Of a stretch of 9,796 bases of DNA, positions 1-7,229 are shown one piece after another (the stretch's first letter is position 1; every line of letters begins with the position of its first letter). The position numbers and the translations under genes were made by a program. A model generated the notes under the pieces. The model saw only the letters and a program-made list of their open reading frames with translations. It was not told the DNA's origin and searched no databases. Location of the stretch: NCBI GenBank assembly GCA_023435265.1, contig JAEYRZ010000026.1, positions 1 through 9,796 on the forward strand. Reading direction: 5' to 3'. This stretch comes from Pseudomonadota bacterium. GTDB taxonomy: Bacteria; Desulfobacterota; Desulfobacteria; Desulfobacterales; Desulfosarcinaceae.

Positions 1-374
1 GTCAGGAGCAGGCTGCGGCCGTCGGTGGTATACCCGATGCGCCGCGGGATGCCCCCCAGCCAGGTCAGGAAGGCGGCCTCGAAGGCATTCTGCAGCAAGA
101 GCGCAGTGTCGAACTTTTCCCGGCGGATCCGGGCGGCCAGGCGGAACAATCCTTTGATGCCGCGATGCGCGCCGTCGGCGGCGTAGACCATGATCTCATC
201 GATGTTCTGATTGTTTTCGAAGACCGGCGCCACCCACGGTTTGGCCAACAGGGTGATGTGACTGCCGGGCAGGGTTCGGCGCAAAGCCCGCAGCACAGGG
301 GTGGACATGATGGCGTCGCCCACCCAGTTGGCGGAACGCACGAGGATTCGTTTTCCCGCGATCGGCCGGCTCAT
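1..374 (-). CDS. waaF: ADP-heptose:LPS heptosyltransferase (waaF-like), 5' part only
   Basis: This is the N-terminal ~124 residues of a glycosyltransferase family 9 protein; the rest lies beyond the left window edge. Members transfer L-glycero-D-manno-heptose from ADP-heptose onto the inner core of lipopolysaccharide at the cytoplasmic face of the inner membrane. The translation begins MSRPIAGKRILVRSANWVGD, and the RxxNWVGDAxMSTPxLRxLRR block at about residues 13-33 is the hallmark N-terminal motif of heptosyltransferase II (WaaF/RfaF). A heptosyltransferase I or III is less likely because of the NWVGD motif. The ATG overlaps the stop codon of the upstream acyltransferase (ATGA), so the genes are probably translationally coupled. 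The substrate is made by gmhA and hldE in the divergent operon. The family call is firm; the exact acceptor position is inferred. Confidence 0.88.
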   Translation of the reverse strand, partial: MSRPIAGKRILVRSANWVGDAIMSTPVLRALRRTLPGSHITLLAKPWVAPVFENNQNIDEIMVYAADGAHRGIKGLFRLAARIRREKFDTALLLQNAFEAAFLTWLGGIPRRIGYTTDGRSLLL

Positions 375-1342
375 TTCAACCCCTCTTTGCGTTGCGCCTC
401 GAGCCAGCGGGCGCGGCGAACCGGGTCGGGCCAGTTGCGCAGGTTGCGGGTCTTCCAGCGCTGGTGCACCCAGAACCACTGGTCGGGATAGCGGCGGATG
501 AAATCTTCGATGATGCGGGTGTAGATTTGCGTGTTTTCTTCCACATCCCTGGTGGTGTCGCCGGTCCGCAGCGGATCGAGCGCCGGGCCGAATTCGACCC
601 GGAAACGACGGCCTTGGCGGATCATGAAGACCGGCACCACCGGGGCGCCGGAACGCAGCGACAACATGGCCAGGCTGGCGTTGGTGCAGGCCGGGTGTCC
701 GAAAAAATCGACGAAAACGCCTTTGTGCAGCACTTCATTCTGATCCGCCAGCAGAGCCACCGGATTGCCCCGCCGCAAAGCCAGATACATCTTCTGCATG
801 GCGCCCCGCCGGGTGGGGATCATCACGGCTCCGAACCGGGAACGGTTTGCCCGAATGAAACGATCCAGAAAGGCGTTCTCCAACGGTCGATAGACGATGC
901 GCGGCCGGGCCCCGGACATGTGGGCGATCAGGGGCAGCAGTTCCCAGTTGCCGAAATGGGCCGTCATCATCAGGACGCCTTTCCCGCGGGCGGCGGCGTT
1001 CACGTAGTTTTCGATGCCCGAGATGCTGAAAAAGCGCGTCCATTCGGACTTTGGCAGGTGCAGCGCCCACCCCATTTCGAAGACGATGCGGCACATGTTC
1101 TCGAAGACCCGAACGGCGAGGCCGCGCATTTCGCTTTTCGCCATCTGCCCGCCGAAGGCCCGTGTCAGATTGGCCAGCGCGATGCGCCGGTGATGGAAGT
1201 CGACGGTGTAGAACAAGCGTCCTAGTGCCACGGCGCACGCCTCGCGGAGCGCGGCCGGCGTGCGCCCCAGCAGTCGAAACATGCCGCGGGCGAGATTATC
1301 GAGAATCGTGGTTCCCATCGGGCGCGTTTTGACCTCTTGCAT
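371..1342 (-). CDS. lpxL: Lipid A biosynthesis acyltransferase (LpxL/HtrB family)
   Basis: This 323-residue protein belongs to the LpxL/LpxM late acyltransferases, which add a secondary acyl chain to Kdo-lipid A at the inner face of the cytoplasmic membrane. The HX4(D/E) catalytic motif is visible as HFGNWE (residues 129-134). Also visible are YRPLEN (about 151), the ADQNE...GVFVDFFG block (about 199-215) and the C-terminal QWFWVHQRWKTR (about 288-299). The N-terminal hydrophobic stretch usual for the family is weak. The frame stays open upstream into msbA, but the ATG at 1342 lies 25 bases after the msbA stop and gives the usual family length. The ATG at 1318 is an alternative, with AGAGG about 14 bases upstream. 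The gene overlaps the next heptosyltransferase by 4 bases. Whether it acts as a lauroyl or other-chain transferase cannot be read from sequence. Confidence 0.9.
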   Translation of the reverse strand: MQEVKTRPMGTTILDNLARGMFRLLGRTPAALREACAVALGRLFYTVDFHHRRIALANLTRAFGGQMAKSEMRGLAVRVFENMCRIVFEMGWALHLPKSEWTRFFSISGIENYVNAAARGKGVLMMTAHFGNWELLPLIAHMSGARPRIVYRPLENAFLDRFIRANRSRFGAVMIPTRRGAMQKMYLALRRGNPVALLADQNEVLHKGVFVDFFGHPACTNASLAMLSLRSGAPVVPVFMIRQGRRFRVEFGPALDPLRTGDTTRDVEENTQIYTRIIEDFIRRYPDQWFWVHQRWKTRNLRNWPDPVRRARWLEAQRKEGLK

Positions 1343-1367
1343 ATGCGTTCGCTTGCGCAGATCGTGC

Positions 1368-3149
1368 TCAGTCGCCGGTTCCGGCCGGCAGGGCCGCATT
1401 CTTTTCGTGGGAAAACTGCATGGCGTGCAGCTTGGCGTATTCACCCGCGTGCTGCATCAGTTGATCGTGCGTGCCTTGTTCGACGATCGCACCGTCTGCA
1501 ATTACGGCGATCTGATCGGCCTTGGCGATCGTCGAAAGCCGATGGGCGATGACCACGGTGGTCCGCCCCTGCATCAGGTTTTCCAATGCCCGCTGCACCA
1601 CCGCCTCGGCTTCGGAATCGAGCGAGGAGGTGGCCTCGTCGAGGATCAGGATCGGCGCATTCTTCAACAGCGCGCGGGCGATGCACAGGCGCTGCTTTTC
1701 CCCGCCCGAAAGCCGACCGCCGAGCTCCCCGACCACGGTGTCGTAGCCCCGCGGGAAGCGCAGGATAAACTCGTGGGCATAGGCCGCCCGGGCAGCCGCT
1801 TCGATCTGCTCCCGGGAGGCCGTGGGGCATCCATAGGCGATGTTGTCGCGGACGGTCTCGTTGAACAGAATCGGCTCCTGGGTGACGATGGCGATCTGGC
1901 GCCGCAGATCGGCTACGGCGAACTCGCGGATGTCGATGCCGTCGATCCGCACCGCGCCCCGGGTGACGTCGTAAAAGCGGGGAATGAGGTTCGCCAGCGT
2001 GCTCTTGCCGCCGCCGCTCATGCCGACCAGGGCCAGCACCCGGCCGCTGCCGACCTTGAGATCGATGCCCTTGAGCACCATCTCGTCCCCGTAACTGAAG
2101 TACACCTGGTCGAAAGAGAGTTCGTGGGGGCCGTCGATCATGGACCGCGGGGTATCGGGATCGAGAATGGTCGAAGGCGTTTCGATGATGTCGTAGATGC
2201 GGTCGGTGGCCGCAAGTCCCTGCTGAATCGAATTGTTCAGGTGGCTGAGCTTCTTGATCGGATCGTACATCAGCATGGTGGAAGTCAGAAAGGCCATGAA
2301 CGTGCCGGGTGTCGAAACCCCTTTGATGACTTCCCATCCGCCGTACCAGATCACGAAGGCGATGGCCAGGCCGCCGAAGAACTCCATCACCGGGGATGAG
2401 AGCCCGCGCACGACGACGCCCTTGATCTCCAGCCGGAACATTTTATGCGAGCGTTCGAAGAAGCGCTTTTTTTCATGGCCTTCCATGCCGAAGGCCTTGA
2501 CGATCTTGTTGCCCGCAAGGGTCTCGTGCAGAAAGGCGCTCATCTCGCCCATCGCCTGCTGAACCCCGGTGCTGACGCGCCGGACCTTGCGTCCCAGGCG
2601 GAATACCGGAATAAAGGCCACGGGCAGCACCACGAACGCGATCAGGGCGAGACGCCAGTTCATGGTGATGATCACCGCGGCCAGGCCGATAATGGTGGAG
2701 GTGTCGCGCAGCGTGCTGGTGACCGTGGTCGAAACCATGCTCTTGAGCACATTCACGTCGCTGGTGATGCGCGACATGAGCACGCCGGTCCGTTCCTGCT
2801 GGAAAAAGGCCAGCGGCAGATCCTGGATGCGGTCGTACAACTTGTCGCGCAGGCGCCGGATGATATCCTGGGCCACGTAGTTCATGTAATAGCCCTGGCC
2901 GTAGGCGCCTGCGCTTTTGAGCAGAAAAACCGCCAGCACGACCAGGGGGAAGACCAGCAGGCGGTCGCTGTCGCGGTTGATGAAGATTTCGTCGATCACC
3001 GGCTTGAGGAGGTAGCCCATCACCGACGTGCTGGCCGCGATCAGCAGCATGGAGAAACCGGCCAGGAGGAACCGGCGCGTATTCTGCCGGACCATCCACA
3101 GCAGATCGCGGTGCCGGGGCCGGAGCTTGATTTTGAGAAACCGCAGCAT
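1368..3149 (-). CDS. msbA: Lipid A export ABC transporter, permease/ATPase (MsbA)
   Basis: This 593-residue half-transporter has a fused six-helix membrane domain (about residues 25-300) and an ATPase domain (about 345-580), the usual MsbA layout and length. ATPase motifs are intact: Walker A GMSGGGKST (376-384), Q-loop Gln424 in TQEP, signature LSGGE (480-484), Walker B ILILDE (500-505) and H-loop His536 in IAHRLST. As a homodimer it flips lipid A-core from the inner to the outer leaflet of the cytoplasmic membrane using ATP. General multidrug exporters of the same fold are the main alternative; the adjacent lipid A acyltransferase and heptosyltransferase support MsbA. It is the first gene of the minus-strand operon. 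The start at 3149 has only a modest Shine-Dalgarno; Met19 (position 3095) is possible but would trim the conserved N-terminal elbow. Confidence 0.93.
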   Translation of the reverse strand: MLRFLKIKLRPRHRDLLWMVRQNTRRFLLAGFSMLLIAASTSVMGYLLKPVIDEIFINRDSDRLLVFPLVVLAVFLLKSAGAYGQGYYMNYVAQDIIRRLRDKLYDRIQDLPLAFFQQERTGVLMSRITSDVNVLKSMVSTTVTSTLRDTSTIIGLAAVIITMNWRLALIAFVVLPVAFIPVFRLGRKVRRVSTGVQQAMGEMSAFLHETLAGNKIVKAFGMEGHEKKRFFERSHKMFRLEIKGVVVRGLSSPVMEFFGGLAIAFVIWYGGWEVIKGVSTPGTFMAFLTSTMLMYDPIKKLSHLNNSIQQGLAATDRIYDIIETPSTILDPDTPRSMIDGPHELSFDQVYFSYGDEMVLKGIDLKVGSGRVLALVGMSGGGKSTLANLIPRFYDVTRGAVRIDGIDIREFAVADLRRQIAIVTQEPILFNETVRDNIAYGCPTASREQIEAAARAAYAHEFILRFPRGYDTVVGELGGRLSGGEKQRLCIARALLKNAPILILDEATSSLDSEAEAVVQRALENLMQGRTTVVIAHRLSTIAKADQIAVIADGAIVEQGTHDQLMQHAGEYAKLHAMQFSHEKNAALPAGTGD

Positions 3150-3363
3150 GCAGAGGAAATCCCATTCCTGACGTTTCAGTGCGGGCTTATTTATCCCATC
3201 GGCACTCGTTTGTAAACCATCCCGGTTTTTACATTTTCTCAGTACATTGTACCCAAACGGGGGATGTCCGGAGAATGCGCCTGCCTATTGCGAAGCATAC
3301 CCCGGGCATATATATAAGGTTGCTGATGCCCCGCGATGCGCAGGGCGAAAAAAAGGAAGCGCA
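3150..3363. promoter_or_regulatory. Divergent intergenic promoter region between msbA and the heptose operon
   Basis: This 214-base AT-richer gap separates two divergent LPS operons, so it should hold both promoters. Plus strand: TTGCGA (3288-3293), a 17-base spacer and TATATA (3311-3316), with TATAAG overlapping at 3313-3318; this is a reasonable sigma-70 pair about 50 bases before the 3364 start. Minus strand: TTTACA (complement of 3211-3216) and GATAAA (complement of 3190-3195) with a short 15-base spacer, a weaker candidate for msbA. No convincing operator or riboswitch is visible, and no small gene could be supported. These are eye-matched boxes only. Confidence 0.4.
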
Positions 3364-4305
3364 ATGCCTTACGACGAGATCGATCTTTCAGCCATCAGAA
3401 CTTACGCCGGCGCCGAGCGCGCGTCCAAAGTCAGCGCGGCCATGGAGGCCAAGCCGCTGCGCGCCGGCATGGGCGTGCGCGACTTTCTCGCGGGTCTGCC
3501 GGACATCCTGAAAGCCCGGGAACTCAAGGCCGTTGCGCGCGCCGTGGTCAATGCCCGCCGGAGCGGCAAGCCGGTGATCGCCATGTGCGGCGGGCACGTG
3601 ATCAAGACCGGCTGCAGTCCTGTGTTGGCCGGCCTGGCCCAAGACGGCTTCATCCACCATTTCGCCTCCAACGGCAGCGCCGCCGTGCACGACACCGAAT
3701 TGGCCCGCATCGGGCGCACCAGCGAGGATGTGGCCGAGCAGCTCCAGGACGGCTCGTTCGGGATGGCCTGTGACACGGCCGGGTTCATCAATGCCGCGGC
3801 CGTCCGCGCCGCCCGCCTGCAGCACGGCCTGGGGGAGACCATCGGCGCCATGCTGGTCGAAGAAAAGGCGCCCTATATGGAGCGCGCCCTGCTCGCCCGC
3901 TGCCATCAATTGAAAATCCCCTATACCCTGCATGTCGCCCTTGGAACCGATATCGTCCATCAGCATCCTTCGGCCGACGGGGCGGCGATCGGCGAATCCT
4001 CCCTGCGCGATTTCCGCATCCTGGCCCATACGGTCCAGCGCCTGGGGCAGGGCGGGGTGGTGCTGAACTTCGGCAGCGCCGTCATCATGCCCGAAGTATT
4101 CTTGAAAGCACTTGCCGTGGCCCGCAACCTGGCGGCCGACGTGACCGGATTCACGACCGCCAACTTCGACATGATTCAGCACTACCGGCCGCGGGTGAAC
4201 ATCGTCGAGCGCCCGGTGCTGGGAGGCGGGCATGGATATGCCTTCACCGGCCACCACGAGATCATGATTCCCCTACTGGCCGCCACCATCTACGAATCTG
4301 CATGA
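3364..4305 (+). CDS. Conserved protein of unknown function, possibly deoxyhypusine synthase-like fold, in the heptose operon
   Basis: I do not recognise a characterised function for this 313-residue protein. It has no signal peptide or membrane segment and looks like a soluble enzyme. Notable blocks are VIAMCGGHVIKTGCSPVL (71-88), HFASNGSAAVHDTELARIG (99-117) with TSED (119-122), GLGETIGAML (155-164), VVLNFGSAVIMPEV (232-245) and a glycine/histidine-rich LGGGHGYAFTGHHE (286-299). The order 'G-H-x-I-x-TG-x-x-P near an SNGxxxxHDxE block' reminds me of deoxyhypusine synthase and its bacterial relatives, which bind NAD on a Rossmann-like fold; this is a weak resemblance, not an identification. 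The start at 3364 is chosen for the purine-rich AAAAAAAGGAAG just upstream; the frame is open back to 3247 but that part looks non-coding. Its stop overlaps the gmhA start (ATGA), so it probably acts in, or is co-regulated with, ADP-heptose or LPS synthesis. Confidence 0.85.
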   Translation: MPYDEIDLSAIRTYAGAERASKVSAAMEAKPLRAGMGVRDFLAGLPDILKARELKAVARAVVNARRSGKPVIAMCGGHVIKTGCSPVLAGLAQDGFIHHFASNGSAAVHDTELARIGRTSEDVAEQLQDGSFGMACDTAGFINAAAVRAARLQHGLGETIGAMLVEEKAPYMERALLARCHQLKIPYTLHVALGTDIVHQHPSADGAAIGESSLRDFRILAHTVQRLGQGGVVLNFGSAVIMPEVFLKALAVARNLAADVTGFTTANFDMIQHYRPRVNIVERPVLGGGHGYAFTGHHEIMIPLLAATIYESA

Positions 4306-4901
4306 ATGGATCATCCATGAATTTTGAAAAGGCACTTCAGGAGCACGCCTCGTGTTTCGAACGTGTGAAAAGCCTGGCGGCGGTCATCGAGGCGGCCGCC
4401 GCCGAATTGTCCGCGGTCGTCCGCGGCGGTCATAAAATATTGGTCTGCGGAAACGGCGGTTCGGCGGCCGACGCCCAGCATTTCGCCGCTGAACTGATCG
4501 GGCGCTTCGAGCTGGAGCGCAAATCGCTGCCGGCCGTTGCCTTGACGACCGATACATCCATCCTCACGGCGCTGGGCAACGACTATGGCTTCGATTCGAT
4601 TTTCGCCCGCCAGGTTCAGGGATTGGGCCGCCGGGGCGATGCCCTGATCGCCATTTCGACTTCCGGCAATTCGGATAATGTCGTCACCGCGGTCCAGAGC
4701 GCCAAAGCCGCGGGAATCGGGACCATCGGGCTTCTGGGCCGTGACGGCGGCCGTCTGCAGACCATGGTCGACCGCGCGGTGACCATCCCCGAAGCCAGGA
4801 CCGCCCGCATCCAGGAGGCGCATCTTTTCATCCTGCATTTCTGGGCCATGATCATCGAGCAGCAGGCGGCGTCCGGCGCCGGGCCGGGGGGGCGGGTATG
4901 A
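4302..4901 (+). CDS. gmhA: Phosphoheptose isomerase (sedoheptulose 7-phosphate isomerase)
   Basis: The 199-residue protein is a single SIS-domain enzyme that converts D-sedoheptulose 7-phosphate to D-glycero-D-manno-heptose 7-phosphate, the first step of ADP-heptose synthesis in the cytosol. The phosphosugar loop CGNGGSAADAQHFAAELIGR (49-68) and AISTSGNSDN (117-126) are complete. The metal and catalytic residues known from the E. coli enzyme fall in register as His60, Glu64, Gln171 and His179 (E. coli His61, Glu65, Gln172, His180). Length matches the family (about 190-200). The ATG at 4302 overlaps the previous stop; the in-frame ATG at 4317 would give a 194-residue protein and cannot be excluded, since neither has a strong Shine-Dalgarno. 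DiaA is an SIS paralogue, but adjacency to hldE favours GmhA. Confidence 0.95.
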   Translation: MNGSSMNFEKALQEHASCFERVKSLAAVIEAAAAELSAVVRGGHKILVCGNGGSAADAQHFAAELIGRFELERKSLPAVALTTDTSILTALGNDYGFDSIFARQVQGLGRRGDALIAISTSGNSDNVVTAVQSAKAAGIGTIGLLGRDGGRLQTMVDRAVTIPEARTARIQEAHLFILHFWAMIIEQQAASGAGPGGRV

Positions 4902-6367
4902 ACAGCGTGCCATCCGTGTTCAAGAGACTCGGCGTTCTGGTTGTGGGCGATATCATGCTGGACCGCTATGTGTGGGGCCGCGTGCAGCGCATTTCCCCCG
5001 AAGCGCCGGTTCCGGTGGTGCAGATCCAGCAGAGCACCGAAACGCTCGGCGGGGCTGGAAATGTGGTCAACAACCTGGCCGCGCTGGGCTGTTCGGCGGT
5101 GGTCGTCGGCGTGTGCGGCGAAGACCCGAATGCCGGGACGCTCAAGCAGCTGCTGGCCCGCAAGGGGATCAAGGAGCGGCTGGTCACCGACCCATCGCGG
5201 CCGACCATCACCAAAACCCGGATCATGGCCGAAAAACAGCAGGTCATGCGCCTCGATGTCGAACAGACCCTTCCGGTGGCCGAAGGGATCGCCGCCAAGA
5301 TTCTATCCGCCGCCTGCGAAGCCATGCAGGCGTGCCGGGCCGTGGTCATTTCCGACTACGGCAAGGGGATTTTTTCGGAAGCCGCTTTCACGCAGTCGAT
5401 CATCCAGGCCGCCCGCCGGCGCGGAGTTCCGGTGCTGGTGGACCCCAAGGGGCTGAATTGGGAACGCTACCAGGGCGCGACCGGAATCACGCCCAATGCG
5501 GCTGAATTCGAAGCCGTGGCCGGCGCCCTCGGAGAAGCAGGGCAGGAGGTGCTCACCGAAGCGGCGCGGCGGGTGCGCGATCGTTTTCAATTGGAGTGGC
5601 TGCTGGTCACCCGCGGCGCAAAGGGCATGTGCCTGGTGGCGGACGGAGACCGTGTCGACGTGATCCCGGCCCGTGCACGGGAAGTGTTCGATGTCTCCGG
5701 CGCCGGCGATACCGTGATCGCCGCGCTGGCCGCGGGACTGGGCGCCGGGCTGCCGGTCGCCGAGGCCGCCGTCATCGCCAATCTGGCGGCCGGCATCGTG
5801 GTCGGGAAGCTGGGGACCCAGCCGATCCTGGCCTCGGAACTCGAGGATGCCCTCCGTTTTGCCGATCATCGGGTTTTCCCTTATTCGGCGGCCAAGATGT
5901 CGAGCCTGGAAGCGGCGCTGGCCCGGATCTCGGAATGGAAGACACTCGGCCACCGCATCGTATTCACCAACGGCTGTTTCGATCTGCTGCACCCCGGCCA
6001 CATCAGTCTGCTGCACCAGGCCAAGGCGCTCGGCGACCGACTGGTGATCGGATTGAACACGGATGCCTCCATCCGGCGGCTCAAAGGCATGCAGCGGCCG
6101 ATCCTGCCGGCCTCGGACCGCGGGGCCATTTTATGTGCTCTGGAATGCGTGGACCTGGTGGTCTGCTTCGATGAGGATACGCCGCTGGAATTGATCGCTG
6201 CGATCCGTCCGGACATCCTGGTCAAGGGCTCGGACTACACCCTGGACCGCGTGGTCGGCCGCGAACTGGTCGAATCCTACGGCGGATGCGTCAAACTGGT
6301 GGACCTGCTTCAAGGCTACAGCACCACCCGGATCACGCAGAAAGTGCTGTCGAACAAGAAGCCTTGA
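4898..6367 (+). CDS. hldE: Bifunctional heptose-7-phosphate kinase / heptose-1-phosphate adenylyltransferase
   Basis: This full-length 489-residue fusion catalyses two steps toward ADP-heptose. The N-terminal PfkB/ribokinase domain (about 1-325) phosphorylates heptose 7-phosphate to the 1,7-bisphosphate. It shows GDIMLDRYVWG (17-27), the GGAGNVVNNLAALG block (51-64) and DVSGAGDT (265-272) with catalytic base Asp271. The C-terminal cytidylyltransferase-like domain (about 350-489) transfers AMP to heptose 1-phosphate. It has FTNGCFDLLHPGH (356-368), containing the nucleotide-binding HxGH (365-368), and ends in the usual GYSTTRI segment. The intervening phosphatase GmhB is not in the window. The ATG overlaps the gmhA stop by 4 bases. 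Both domains look intact; separate hldA and hldC genes are therefore not needed here. Confidence 0.97.
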   Translation: MNSVPSVFKRLGVLVVGDIMLDRYVWGRVQRISPEAPVPVVQIQQSTETLGGAGNVVNNLAALGCSAVVVGVCGEDPNAGTLKQLLARKGIKERLVTDPSRPTITKTRIMAEKQQVMRLDVEQTLPVAEGIAAKILSAACEAMQACRAVVISDYGKGIFSEAAFTQSIIQAARRRGVPVLVDPKGLNWERYQGATGITPNAAEFEAVAGALGEAGQEVLTEAARRVRDRFQLEWLLVTRGAKGMCLVADGDRVDVIPARAREVFDVSGAGDTVIAALAAGLGAGLPVAEAAVIANLAAGIVVGKLGTQPILASELEDALRFADHRVFPYSAAKMSSLEAALARISEWKTLGHRIVFTNGCFDLLHPGHISLLHQAKALGDRLVIGLNTDASIRRLKGMQRPILPASDRGAILCALECVDLVVCFDEDTPLELIAAIRPDILVKGSDYTLDRVVGRELVESYGGCVKLVDLLQGYSTTRITQKVLSNKKP

Positions 6368-6399
6368 CTTCGCTGCAACGATGCGGGCCGACGGTGCCG

Positions 6400-7161
6400 T
6401 CAATAATTGACCTGCATCAGGCACAGTCCCTGAGCCGGCGCCGTCGCTCCGGCACGCCTGCGGTCGCGCGACGACAGGATCTCCTCGATCGCCTGCGGGG
6501 CCATTTTCCCCTGTCCGATCATGACCAGCGTACCGACGATGTTGCGCACCATGAAACGCAGAAACCCGTTGGCTTCGATATGAAACAAGATCCGCCCGTC
6601 CCCCCCAGTTTCGAGCTCGGCCTGCGTGACATGCCGGACCGTATGCTGCCGCGGACTGCCCGTGCCCTCGAAGGACCTGAAATCGTGAACCCCGATAAGA
6701 TAAGGTAGCGCTTCACGCATCGATGCAAGGTCGAGGGGCGCGCGGATCCACCACACGTAGGCGCGGCCGACCGCCGGCCGCAGCGGGCTGTTGAGAATCG
6801 CATAGCGGTATCGCTTGCTCTTGGCTGCGTAACGCGCGTGAAAACTGGAAGGAACCGGCGCACATTCCCGTATCACGATATCCAAGGGCAACAGGCTGTT
6901 GAGCCCTTTCTGCAGAGCATCCGGCGTCATGCGCGTCATGCAGTGGAAATTGGCGGCCTGGCCGAGCGCGTGGACGCCGGCATCGGTCCGGCCGGAGCCG
7001 AAGAGGGTGACGCTCCGGCCGGTCATCGTCCGCAGCGCGGTTTCGATTTCCTGCTGAATCGATCGGTCGCGTGCCTGCCGCTGCCAGCCGTGATAGTCTG
7101 AGCCGTCGTATTCGATGATCAGTTTGAAATTGCGGGAGTCCGCAGAAATCGCCGGTGCCAT
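6400..7161 (-). CDS. truA: tRNA pseudouridine(38-40) synthase TruA
   Basis: The 253-residue cytosolic enzyme isomerises uridines 38-40 in the anticodon arm of many tRNAs. Diagnostic motifs are EYDGSDYHGWQRQ (17-29) and GSGRTDAGVHALGQ (55-68) with catalytic nucleophile Asp60. Further on are the FHARYAAKSKRYRY block and the FLRFMVRNIVGTL segment near the C terminus. Length is normal for bacterial TruA. The start at 7161 has GGTGA four bases upstream. It is convergent with hldE, with only 32 bases between stops, and lies 68 bases downstream of the predicted selenoprotein gene on the same strand, so the two may be co-transcribed. No strong terminator is seen between hldE and truA. Confidence 0.96.
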   Translation of the reverse strand: MAPAISADSRNFKLIIEYDGSDYHGWQRQARDRSIQQEIETALRTMTGRSVTLFGSGRTDAGVHALGQAANFHCMTRMTPDALQKGLNSLLPLDIVIRECAPVPSSFHARYAAKSKRYRYAILNSPLRPAVGRAYVWWIRAPLDLASMREALPYLIGVHDFRSFEGTGSPRQHTVRHVTQAELETGGDGRILFHIEANGFLRFMVRNIVGTLVMIGQGKMAPQAIEEILSSRDRRRAGATAPAQGLCLMQVNY

Positions 7162-7229
7162 TGCATCACCACAACATGAGCGTGAAGTGTCGGCGCGGTT
7201 GATTCAAACGGCGGTGCATGACGGGGGAT

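Noticed and set aside
392..1225. Long plus-strand open frame opposite the acyltransferase gene
   Set aside because: It is a shadow on the opposite strand of a gene with clear catalytic motifs; the composition is His/Gly/Asp-rich antisense-type with no known domain.
1343..1444. N-terminal extension of the acyltransferase into msbA
   Set aside because: It would overlap 77 bases of the msbA 3' end, adds residues unlike the family, and the ATG at 1342 gives the usual length.
3247..3363. N-terminal extension of the unknown gene heading the heptose operon
   Set aside because: The frame is open, but the extension covers the candidate promoter, has no ribosome binding site and odd composition, whereas 3364 has a purine-rich site just upstream.
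6390..6401. GACGGTGCCGTC as a terminator between hldE and truA
   Set aside because: The stem is only 4-5 pairs with almost no loop, has no U-tract and overlaps the truA stop codon.
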